From contig DATIFK010000012.1 in assembly GCA_035455265.1 (NCBI GenBank), positions 27,449 through 91,448 of the forward strand: DNA of 64,000 bases, written 5' to 3'. How positions within the stretch are numbered: the first letter of the stretch is position 1; each line of letters begins with the position of its first letter. Of this stretch, positions 57,350 to 64,000 are shown piece by piece. This DNA comes from MGOM01 sp035455265 (GTDB lineage Bacteria; Chloroflexota; Anaerolineae; Anaerolineales; E44-bin32). The notes under the pieces are model-generated. The model made no database searches, was not told the DNA's origin, and worked only from the letters and a program-made list of their open reading frames with translations. The translations under genes were made by a program, and so were the position numbers.

Positions 57350-58429
57350 GTGGTGCGAGCAGGGGATCCCATGCGGGTGGCGGTCTACTATCGCAACAGC
57401 GACGTGCGCCTCGAGGAGAGGCCCGTCCCAGCCCTCCAGCCGGGCGACCTTCTGGTCCAGATGGAGGCCTGTGGACTGTGTGCCGGGGAAACCGCCGAGG
57501 TTTACCAGCTGCCGCGCGCACCGCGTGTGATCGGGCATGAGCCGACCGGCACGGTGGTCGCCATGGGTGAGGGTGTGACCCGTTTCCGCATCGGCGACCG
57601 CGTCTTCGCCCATCACCATGTCCCATGCATGGCTTGTCACCAGTGCCTGAGGGGCCGCTACACCCTGTGCGAACACTTCCATCAGACGCACCTGGACCCC
57701 GGGGGATTCGCCGAGTACTTCCGCGTGCCGGCCGAGATTGTGCGGCTCGACACGCACCGTCTTCCCGAATCCCTCTCCTTTGAGGAAGGCACCGTCATCG
57801 AGCCCATGGCCTGCTGCTATAAGGGCCTGAGGATCACGCCAACGAACGCCGGTGACACGCTGGCCGTCGTCGGTGCCGGGTTTATGGGTTTGTGTTTCGT
57901 CCAGCTGGCGTGCCTCACCCCCGCCGCCCAGATTGTCTCGCTCGATCGAAACGAATGGAGGTTGGCACAGGCTCGGGCGCTGGGAGCCACGAAGACCCTG
58001 AATCCATCCCAGGTCGACGCCGTCGCGGAGATGCGAGAGCTGACGGAGGGCCGCGGGGCGGATGCCGTATTCCTCACCTCGCCCAGCCGCGCCTCGCTGG
58101 ATCTGGCCGTGTCGCTGGTCGCCCCGGGAGGAACTCTCCACATCAACGCTCCGCCGGGGGATCCCGGCCCGCATCTGAGCGCCTATGATCTCTTCTTCCG
58201 TGAGATCTACGTCAACTGCGCCTACTCGGCCAGTCATGTGGACACGCGAGCGGTCCTGGACCTGCTGGCCGCAGGTCGGGTGCGGGCCGCGCCCTTGATC
58301 ACCCATCGCTTCGGCCTGGATGGCGTCACCAAGGCCATCGAACTCATTCTCTCGCGAGGGCAGTCGCTCAAGTCCGTCATCAGGCCCAGTCTGACGGGGA
58401 CGGCGGAACCCGTGATCCGGGCGACCTGA
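57350..58429 (+). CDS. Zinc-dependent dehydrogenase 2 (MDR paralogue)
   Basis: A 359-residue paralogue of the preceding gene. GTG 57350 is chosen because AAGGAGG lies 6 bases upstream; ATG 57371 is the alternative. The Zn motif is 'GLCAGETAEVY' with Cys, the structural site is C-x2-C-x2-C-x7-C ('CMACHQCLRGRYTLCEH') and the NAD(P) motif is 'VGAGFMGLCFVQLA'. Adjacent, divergent MDR genes in one operon suggest oxidations at two different carbons of the substrate or of two related substrates. Confidence 0.9.
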   Translation: MVRAGDPMRVAVYYRNSDVRLEERPVPALQPGDLLVQMEACGLCAGETAEVYQLPRAPRVIGHEPTGTVVAMGEGVTRFRIGDRVFAHHHVPCMACHQCLRGRYTLCEHFHQTHLDPGGFAEYFRVPAEIVRLDTHRLPESLSFEEGTVIEPMACCYKGLRITPTNAGDTLAVVGAGFMGLCFVQLACLTPAAQIVSLDRNEWRLAQARALGATKTLNPSQVDAVAEMRELTEGRGADAVFLTSPSRASLDLAVSLVAPGGTLHINAPPGDPGPHLSAYDLFFREIYVNCAYSASHVDTRAVLDLLAAGRVRAAPLITHRFGLDGVTKAIELILSRGQSLKSVIRPSLTGTAEPVIRAT

Positions 58430-58463
58430 CCGCGGGCCTTGCCCTACCCGTCTCGAGGTATCG

Positions 58464-58772
58464 ATGCCCGACGTGCGCCATGAGATCTCCCTCCCACCGG
58501 CTCCCCTCGACGACATCTTCCAGGCAGGGCTGCGCGCTCTCACCGGTGCCGGCTTCACCCTTTGGAAGACTCGTCCCCTGGGGTGGTTCGCCATCGCCCG
58601 CCGGGGAGAGGGCGCGGCCGCCGTTGAAGCCAACCTATCGGTGCGTGGGGCCGACGCGCCGATGGTGTCGCTTGGATTGAGCGCCGAGGGCCTCAGTCAG
58701 GCGGATCTATCCGGCCTCGCCATGGCGATTCTCGAGGCGACCGCGGCGGCGTCGGCCCCGGCGCGCTCGTGA
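58464..58772 (+). CDS. Unknown 102-residue protein of the PTS operon
   Basis: An ATG start at 58464. The sequence alternates strands and helices ('LDDIFQAGLRALTGAGFTLWKTRP', 'LGWFAIARRGEGAAAVEANLSV' in parts) and ends in an Ala-rich tail. No cysteine or metal motif and no membrane segment is present. I do not recognise a family; it is 34 bases after the dehydrogenase gene and 32 before the HAD gene, in the same direction, so it is probably cotranscribed. Confidence 0.55.
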   Translation: MPDVRHEISLPPAPLDDIFQAGLRALTGAGFTLWKTRPLGWFAIARRGEGAAAVEANLSVRGADAPMVSLGLSAEGLSQADLSGLAMAILEATAAASAPARS

Positions 58773-58804
58773 TCTCCCTTCGCGAGTGACGCCAAGAGGA
58801 GTCC

Positions 58805-59629
58805 ATGGATCTGACGTCAGTGGAAGGGCTGATCATCGATATGGACGGCGTCTTGTGGCGCGGCCTGGAACCGCTCCCGGACCTGCCGCGTTTCTTCGAC
58901 GTCCTGCGTCAAGCCGGTATTCGCTACGTCCTGGCAACGAACAACCCGTCACGCCGCCCTGAGGAATTCGTCGAGAAAGCCCTCGGTTTCGGTGTCCGCT
59001 GGACGCCGGCTGAGGTCATCAGCTCGGCGACCGTCACCCTTGAGTACCTGCGACGCCACTACCAACAAGGAGAACGCGTCCATGTGATCGGAGAGCCGTC
59101 GCTCCACGACATGATCGCCGAGGCCGGATTCGTTCTGACGGACGACGGGGCGAAAGTCGTCGTGGCGGCCATGGATCGGCGCATGACCTACGAGACCTTG
59201 AAGCGGGGAACGCTCCTCCTGCGGGCCGGGGCCGATTTCATCGCTACCAACCCCGACGCCTCGTACCCGAGCGAGGAAGGCATCGTGCCCGGCAGCGGGA
59301 CGATGATGGCCGCCCTGATGGCCAGCAGCGGCCGAACCCCGGAGGTGATGGGGAAGCCCGCAGCCCACTTGTTCGAGTTGGCCCTGGGGCGCCTCGGTTT
59401 GCCGCGGGCACGCGTCGCTTCCCTGGGCGACCGCCTGGACACCGACGTCGCCGGCGCCCGGGCCTTTGGCCTGCGTTCCATCCTCGTGCTGACCGGCTTC
59501 ACCCGCCGCGAGGACCTCTCCACCTCGGGCATCCAGCCCGACGCGGTGTGCCGGGACATCGGCGAGCTTGCCGACCTGTTGGAAGCTGCCCCGCGGCCAC
59601 CTGCTGCCGAGAGTGGACCGGCCTCGTAA
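58805..59629 (+). CDS. HAD-IIA (NagD-like) sugar phosphatase
   Basis: A 274-residue HAD protein. Motif I 'LIIDMDGVLWRG' (nucleophile Asp), 'ATNNPSRRPEEFVEKAL' (motif II Thr), 'GKPAAHLFELALGRLG' (Lys) and 'VASLGDRLDTDVAGARAFG' (motif IV Asp) define the NagD/AraL/PLP phosphatase group. It dephosphorylates small sugar phosphates or phosphorylated co-products. In this operon it may prevent toxic accumulation of a sugar phosphate. AGGAG precedes the ATG. Confidence 0.92.
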   Translation: MDLTSVEGLIIDMDGVLWRGLEPLPDLPRFFDVLRQAGIRYVLATNNPSRRPEEFVEKALGFGVRWTPAEVISSATVTLEYLRRHYQQGERVHVIGEPSLHDMIAEAGFVLTDDGAKVVVAAMDRRMTYETLKRGTLLLRAGADFIATNPDASYPSEEGIVPGSGTMMAALMASSGRTPEVMGKPAAHLFELALGRLGLPRARVASLGDRLDTDVAGARAFGLRSILVLTGFTRREDLSTSGIQPDAVCRDIGELADLLEAAPRPPAAESGPAS

Positions 59630-59707
59630 AGGGATAAAGGACCCGATGGCTGGCGGTCGGAAGGTTTCCCCAGGAGCTTGGACCTGTCGGACGAGGTGCC
59701 CTGTGCC

Positions 59708-59995
59708 ATGGTAGAAGCGAGCGTCGCGGTCACCCACGAGGTCGGGCTGCACGCCCGTCCGGCCGCCCTCTTCGTTCAGACGGCCAACCGGTTCACCTCC
59801 AGCGTGAGGGTACGAAACGTCACGACAGGTAGCGAGCCGGTTGATGCCAAGAGCATTCTAGGGATCCTGACTCTAGGCGTGTTGAGCGGGCACGAGATCC
59901 AGGTGTCCGCCGATGGCCCTGATGAAGGCGAGGCGCTCCGAGCCCTGCGGGCGCTGGTGGAAGGCGGTTTCATAGAGGGAGACGCCCAGGCATGA
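59708..59995 (+). CDS. HPr-family phosphocarrier protein
   Basis: A 95-residue HPr. Active-site His15 in 'EVGLHARPAALFV' and a Ser49 in 'AKSILGILTLGV', equivalent to regulatory Ser46 of Gram-positive HPr. ATG 59708 is chosen; GAGG lies 10 bases upstream. Its stop overlaps the EI start. The dedicated HPr and EI in the operon suggest that the module does not depend on a separate general PTS. Confidence 0.95.
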   Translation: MVEASVAVTHEVGLHARPAALFVQTANRFTSSVRVRNVTTGSEPVDAKSILGILTLGVLSGHEIQVSADGPDEGEALRALRALVEGGFIEGDAQA

Positions 59996-61734
59996 CGGAA
60001 ACGTGCCTGCGCGGCATCCCCGCCAGCGGGGGGATCGCCGTCGGCCCGGCTCACCGAATCCGGTCGCTTCCGGCGGAGCTGCCCCCGCGCCAGGCCGGGG
60101 CTTTCGAAGACGAGTGGCGCAGCTTTGAGCAGGCCCGTCGCGCGGCCGCGGTGGAGCTGGGTGAATTGCGAAGCCGTGTGGCGACCCGCGTCGGCGACAA
60201 GGAAGCCGCCATCTTTGAAGCCCACCAGGTCATGCTCGATGATCCGATGCTCGCCGACCGCGTGCGAGAACGGCTGCGGCAGAACGCCCCGGTCGAACGG
60301 GCGGTGATGGAAGCGGCGACGGAGATCGCCGATCGGCTGGCCGCCTTGGCCGACGCGACCTTCGCTTCTCGCTCCGCCGACGTCCTCGATGTCGGAAAGC
60401 GGCTGGTGCGGATCCTGCTTGGGCGCCCACCGCTCGACCTGAGCGGCCTGCGGGAGCCGGCCGTGATCGTCGCCGAAGATCTGACGCCGTCCGATACCGC
60501 CGGCCTCGATCCGATGATGACCCTCGGCTTCTGCACCGCCGGTGGAGGGCTGACATCGCACACGGCCATCCTGGCGCGCACGCTCGGCCTGCCGGCCGTC
60601 GTCGGCCTGGGTGAAGCCTCGCTCGAGTCGGTGGCCGACGGCGACGAGTTGATCCTGGACGGAGGCGAGGGGCTTGTGTGGGTGGCGCCTTCGGCGGCGC
60701 GGGTCTCCGACTATCGGCGACGCCAGCAGGCGTCGCGCCGGCGGGCAGAAGCCTGGCGTTCGGGAGCGCACGCCGAGGCGCACACTGCCGACGGCCGGCG
60801 GGTCGAGGTGGCGGCCAACGTCGGAGATCTCGCCTCGGCCCGGCAGGCGTCCTCCAACGGGGCGGAAGGCATCGGATTGCTGCGTACCGAGTTTCTGTTC
60901 CTCGGGGCCGGCCAGCCGCCGTCGGAGGACGAACAGCGTGCTGCCTACGCGGGCATCCTGGAGGCCATCGGGGAGAAGCCCGTCATCATCCGCACGCTTG
61001 ACGTCGGCGGCGACAAGCCTCCGTCGTACCTGTCCTTCCCGAAGGAAATGAACCCGTTCCTCGGGTGGCGGGCGATCCGCGTCAGCCTCGAGCGCACCGA
61101 CCTGTTCACCACCCAAGTCCGGGCGATCCTGCGGGCGGCCGTCGGCCACGACGTGCGCATCATGCTGCCGATGGTCTCCGCGCGGGAAGAGGTGCAGCGG
61201 GCGCGGGAGTTGGTGTCCCAGGCCGAGGCCGATCTCGAAAAGGAAGGGCGATCCTTCGCGCGCGGACTGCCCTTGGGGATCATGGTGGAGACGCCCGCGG
61301 CGGCGCTGACCGTCGATGGTCTCGCGCAAGCGGCGGACTTCTTCAGCATCGGCACCAATGACCTTACTCAGTACACGCTGGCGGTGGACCGCGGAAACGC
61401 TCGGGTGGCACCGCTCTTCCAGCCCCTGCACCCGGCCGTCCTCCGTCTGATCCGGTCGGCGATCGACGCTGCGCACGCCGCCGGAAAGTGGATCGGAATG
61501 TGTGGCGAGCTGGCCAGTATGTGCCAGGCCATCCCCATCCTGGTCGGCCTGGGGCTGGACGAGTTCAGCATGGCGCCGGGGAGCATCCCGGAGGCCAAGG
61601 CCCTGATCGCATTGCTCGACAGTGGATCGGCGCGCCGCCTGGCCGACGAAGTCCTCGGACTGGGGGCGACAGCTGAGATCGAGGCCAGGATGGAAGGCTT
61701 CCTAAGCGAGATCGGTTGGGCACCTCGGGCCTGA
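59992..61734 (+). CDS. ptsI: PTS Enzyme I
   Basis: A 580-residue PEP:protein phosphotransferase. The helical HPr-binding domain lies at residues 25-145, the swivelling domain has the active His190 in 'GGLTSHTAILARTLGLPAVVG', and the C-terminal PEP-binding barrel holds 'GIGLLRTEFLFLG', 'SIGTNDLTQYTLAVDRGN', 'KWIGMCGELASM' (conserved Cys) and 'MAPGSIPEAKALI'. It phosphorylates HPr from PEP and is ATGA-coupled to the HPr gene. No kinase (HprK) is visible. Confidence 0.95.
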   Translation: MTETCLRGIPASGGIAVGPAHRIRSLPAELPPRQAGAFEDEWRSFEQARRAAAVELGELRSRVATRVGDKEAAIFEAHQVMLDDPMLADRVRERLRQNAPVERAVMEAATEIADRLAALADATFASRSADVLDVGKRLVRILLGRPPLDLSGLREPAVIVAEDLTPSDTAGLDPMMTLGFCTAGGGLTSHTAILARTLGLPAVVGLGEASLESVADGDELILDGGEGLVWVAPSAARVSDYRRRQQASRRRAEAWRSGAHAEAHTADGRRVEVAANVGDLASARQASSNGAEGIGLLRTEFLFLGAGQPPSEDEQRAAYAGILEAIGEKPVIIRTLDVGGDKPPSYLSFPKEMNPFLGWRAIRVSLERTDLFTTQVRAILRAAVGHDVRIMLPMVSAREEVQRARELVSQAEADLEKEGRSFARGLPLGIMVETPAAALTVDGLAQAADFFSIGTNDLTQYTLAVDRGNARVAPLFQPLHPAVLRLIRSAIDAAHAAGKWIGMCGELASMCQAIPILVGLGLDEFSMAPGSIPEAKALIALLDSGSARRLADEVLGLGATAEIEARMEGFLSEIGWAPRA

Positions 61735-61804
61735 CCCCAAGGGACTGGCGCTGAACGGCAACGACACAGGGTCCCGGAAGCCCGCCGCGACCTGGAGGAC
61801 TTGA

Positions 61805-62656
61805 ATGGAGAGAAGCGATCAGTGCACGGTGTGCCTGAGCTTCGATTTCGACGCCATCTCCCTCTGGCTCAAGACCTTCAACGCCACCTCCCCGAGCAAG
61901 ATTTCCCGCGGCGAGTTTGGAGCCGTGGCCGCCGTACGGCTCCTGGATTTGCTGGATCGCTACACCATCAAGAGTACCTGGTTCGTGCCGGGCCACACGG
62001 CAGACACGTATCCTCAGACCGTAGCCGAGGTCTATTCGCGCGGTCACGAGGTCGGCCACCACGGCTACTGCCACGAGAATCCGCTTGGCCTGGGCGGCGA
62101 AGCCGAAGAGAGGCGCATCCTGGAGAAGGGTCTGGAGTCTCTGGAGCGCGTCACCGGCGCCCGTCCGGTAGGCTATCGGTCCCCGTCGTGGGATCTGAGC
62201 CCACACTCCATCGGCCTGCTGACGGAGTATGGATTCCTCTACGACAGCAGCCTGATGGGCAATGACTTCACGGCCTATTGGTGCCGCACGGGTGATCGTT
62301 TCGACCTGGAGTCGGCCTATCAGTTTGGACCTGCGGTCGATCTCGTAGAGCTGCCGGTCACCTGGGGGCTGGATGATTTCCCGGCCTTCGAGTATGTCTC
62401 CACACCCAACAAGGTCCATCCAGGCTTGCGTTCTCCCGACGACGTCTACCAGATCTGGGCGGGGGATTTCGACTACATGCTGCGCGATGTGCCCGGCGGA
62501 GTCTACACGTTGACCATGCACCCCCAGGTCATCGGGCGCGGCCATCGTCTGCTGATGCTCGAGCGGCTGATCGAGCACATGCTGACTCAACCCGGGGTAC
62601 GTTTCATGCGCCTGAGAGACTACGCACGAGAGTGGAAGGCCGACCACAAGCCCTAG
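61805..62656 (+). CDS. Polysaccharide-deacetylase-fold protein
   Basis: A 283-residue NodB-homology protein. Asp ligands in 'LSFDFDAIS' (Asp14, Asp16), 'HEVGHHGYCHENPL' (HxxxH type), 'VTGARPVGYRSPSW' and 'YTLTMHPQVIGRGHR' (late His) are all present. It lacks a signal peptide, so an intracellular amide or N-acetyl sugar is more likely than peptidoglycan. It follows Enzyme I by 70 bases. Family members include Helicobacter PgdA and cyclic imidases. Confidence 0.88.
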   Translation: MERSDQCTVCLSFDFDAISLWLKTFNATSPSKISRGEFGAVAAVRLLDLLDRYTIKSTWFVPGHTADTYPQTVAEVYSRGHEVGHHGYCHENPLGLGGEAEERRILEKGLESLERVTGARPVGYRSPSWDLSPHSIGLLTEYGFLYDSSLMGNDFTAYWCRTGDRFDLESAYQFGPAVDLVELPVTWGLDDFPAFEYVSTPNKVHPGLRSPDDVYQIWAGDFDYMLRDVPGGVYTLTMHPQVIGRGHRLLMLERLIEHMLTQPGVRFMRLRDYAREWKADHKP

Positions 62657-62750
62657 ACACTCGCTGGCCCCTCGCTGCTCCATTGCGGATGCGCCCTCGG
62701 AAGGGCATCCCGTCCGACGCACGAGGCGAAGCGCACTCGGGAGGAAGACC

Positions 62751-63590
62751 ATGCAGATGAGGTTGGACGGACAGACCGCTCTGGTCACGGGCGCCGCCCA
62801 GGGCCTGGGTCGGGTGACGGCCCTTGCGCTGTGCCATGCCGGGGCCGCAGTGGGAATCACCGACATCGACGCCCCCGGCCTCGCTGAGACGGCGGCCCAG
62901 ATCGAGAAGGCTGGCGGCCGTGTGATCAGCCATGTGACCGACATCAGCGACCCTCAGAGCGTGGAAGGTCTGGCGACGGCGGTGGGACAAAGCTTCGGGC
63001 CGTTGGATCTGCTGGTCAACAACGCGGCCACCCTGGGTCCGGTGGGCCTGCCATGGGAAGTGGAGGCCGAGGCGTATTGGCGGACTTTCGCGGTGAACAT
63101 GCGGGGGTCCTTCCTTGTCACGCGGGCCTTCCTGCCGGCCATGCTGGAGCGGCGGCGTGGGCGAATCATCGACGTTGTGACGGGCGCCGTGAGTCTGCCG
63201 TACATTCATTGCGCGGCCTATGCGAACAGCAAATCGGCGCTGGTGGCCTGGACCAACAGCCTCGGCACTGCAGTCAAAGAGCATGGGATCTGTGTGTTCG
63301 CCATCAACCCGGGGCAGATGACGACTCGCACGGGGATGGGTAAGCTGGTGGCAGAGCGCCCCGAGCACATGCGTTTCAACCCGGAGGTTGCGGCCATGCT
63401 GGCCCGGGGAGGTGGTGAGCCGCCGGAGACGGCGGCGCGACTCGTCGTACGCCTGGCCACCGGCGAAGCGGATGTCCTGACCGGGCGCTACATCGGCGTT
63501 CATGATGATCTGGACGCCATGCTGCGCCGCAGCGACGAGATCCTGCGCGAAGACCTGTATACACTGAGAATTCGCAAGTTGCCAACCTAG
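62751..63590 (+). CDS. Short-chain dehydrogenase/reductase
   Basis: A 279-residue SDR. NAD(P) motif 'VTGAAQGLGRVTALAL', 'NNAATLG', catalytic 'YANSK' (Tyr and Lys) and 'FAINPGQMTTRTGMGKLV' are present; at the position of the usual catalytic Ser there is Thr in 'DVVTGAVS'. GGAGGAAG precedes the ATG. Placed after the PTS genes, it may oxidise or reduce an intermediate in the sugar pathway. Confidence 0.9.
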   Translation: MQMRLDGQTALVTGAAQGLGRVTALALCHAGAAVGITDIDAPGLAETAAQIEKAGGRVISHVTDISDPQSVEGLATAVGQSFGPLDLLVNNAATLGPVGLPWEVEAEAYWRTFAVNMRGSFLVTRAFLPAMLERRRGRIIDVVTGAVSLPYIHCAAYANSKSALVAWTNSLGTAVKEHGICVFAINPGQMTTRTGMGKLVAERPEHMRFNPEVAAMLARGGGEPPETAARLVVRLATGEADVLTGRYIGVHDDLDAMLRRSDEILREDLYTLRIRKLPT

Positions 63591-63661
63591 GCGACGAGTC
63601 GCGCCGGGTTCGGCCGAGCGTGTCCGTACTGACCAGGGACAGAGCCGCGGCGGGAGGCGAG

Positions 63662-63985
63662 ATGGTGGAACGGAACGTGAAGCTCTTCGAGCGCGTGTTC
63701 ACGACGGAGGGGGTGCGGATAACCCATATGGTCCTGGCGCCAGGGGAAGAGATACCGTGGCATCTTCACACGTTCGTCCGCGATACGTTCTATGTGATGC
63801 TCGGCCCGCTCACGATCCTCACGCGTGAGCCCGATGGTGAAACGAACGTCGAGGCCGGCGAGACTTTTCAAACCCGCATTGGACAACCCCATCGCGTGAC
63901 CAACCGCTCGGCGCGGGACGTAGCCGTCATCTTGCTGCAGGGCATCGGGGAGTACGATTTCCGGGCCCTCCCGTCCATCCCCTGA
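63662..63985 (+). CDS. Cupin-domain protein
   Basis: A 107-residue single-cupin protein. ATG 63662 is chosen because GGAGG lies 6 bases upstream. The two cupin motifs are 'PWHLHTFVRDTFYVMLGPLTI' (two His and downstream Glu-like position replaced by Asp/Tyr) and 'GETFQTRIGQPHRVTN'. Metal ligands His/His and a late His are kept. Small cupins near sugar operons are isomerases or sensors. The gene lies at the right edge; 15 bases of non-coding sequence follow. Confidence 0.85.
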   Translation: MVERNVKLFERVFTTEGVRITHMVLAPGEEIPWHLHTFVRDTFYVMLGPLTILTREPDGETNVEAGETFQTRIGQPHRVTNRSARDVAVILLQGIGEYDFRALPSIP

Positions 63986-64000
63986 AGGGCGGACCAACGA

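Noticed and set aside
55499..58633. Very long antisense ORF of over 1,000 codons opposite the aldolase and dehydrogenase genes
   Set aside because: High GC removes stop codons from the opposite frame. The sense genes have clear family motifs; the antisense translation is Gly/Arg/His/Gln-rich with no domain.
1..64000. tRNA, rRNA, insertion sequences and prophage
   Set aside because: No cloverleaf-like or rRNA sequence, transposase, integrase or phage structural gene was recognised anywhere in the window.

Overview
A GC-rich bacterial chromosome segment with tightly packed genes, many GTG and TTG starts, and ATGA or GTGA stop/start overlaps. The gene content suggests a Chloroflexota (Anaerolineae-like) bacterium or a relative. 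Pointers are a pyrrolysine-free MttB/corrinoid/RACE cluster, a MetF with a separate zinc/Fe-S partner, an LLM (F420-type) oxidoreductase, an ArsR-DUF2087 regulator, and intergenic runs of CCAGTTC/TCAGTTG-type heptamers. This placement is an inference and no rRNA or tRNA gene is visible to confirm it. Two near-perfect parS sites (about 1455 and 4983) and a stand-alone dnaN (20.6-21.8 kb) suggest that the segment lies near the replication origin.

1-28 kb is mostly housekeeping and scattered single genes. It holds the end of a band-7 protein, a YhfC-type membrane protein, an ABC exporter, methyltransferases, an ArsR-DUF2087/PRTase divergent pair, hydrolases, a DUF4139 lipoprotein, a sulfite-oxidase-like enzyme, pcm, a PEP/pyruvate-binding protein, an amidase, Crp/DUF2892, dnaN, a GAF histidine kinase, nth and an APC permease. 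Intergenic DNA here is rich in hairpin and heptamer repeats.

29-35 kb holds a complete binding-protein ABC importer (SBP, two permeases, ATPase) with a good sigma-70 promoter. It is followed by a YitT protein and an alkaline-phosphatase-superfamily hydrolase.

35.8-46.4 kb is a one-carbon demethylation cluster. A GntR regulator with an operator over its own promoter is followed by an MttB-like methyltransferase without pyrrolysine, a DMT transporter, a RACE-type corrinoid activator, a corrinoid protein, a homocysteine-methyltransferase-like protein, DUF1638, a 'virulence factor' family protein, the MTHFR C-terminal-domain protein, MetF and a methyl-THF:corrinoid methyltransferase. Together they could take a methyl group from a quaternary amine, load it on cobalamin, and pass it to tetrahydrofolate or homocysteine. 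Between the corrinoid protein and the homocysteine-methyltransferase-like gene lie three tandem, translationally chained mini-ORFs encoding similar 15-24-residue peptides, apparently undescribed.

47.7-64 kb is a self-contained PTS sugar operon resembling the poorly understood E. coli sgc and frv operons. It encodes a PRD regulator, an amidohydrolase, EIIB, EIIC, a small membrane protein, an M42 peptidase (SgcX/FrvX-like), a BtpA/SgcQ protein, an Rpe-like epimerase (SgcE-like) and EIIA. It continues with a class II aldolase, two zinc dehydrogenases, an unknown protein, a HAD phosphatase, its own HPr and Enzyme I, a polysaccharide deacetylase, an SDR and a cupin. The gene set predicts uptake with phosphorylation of an unknown sugar or polyol, followed by oxidation, epimerisation and aldol cleavage.
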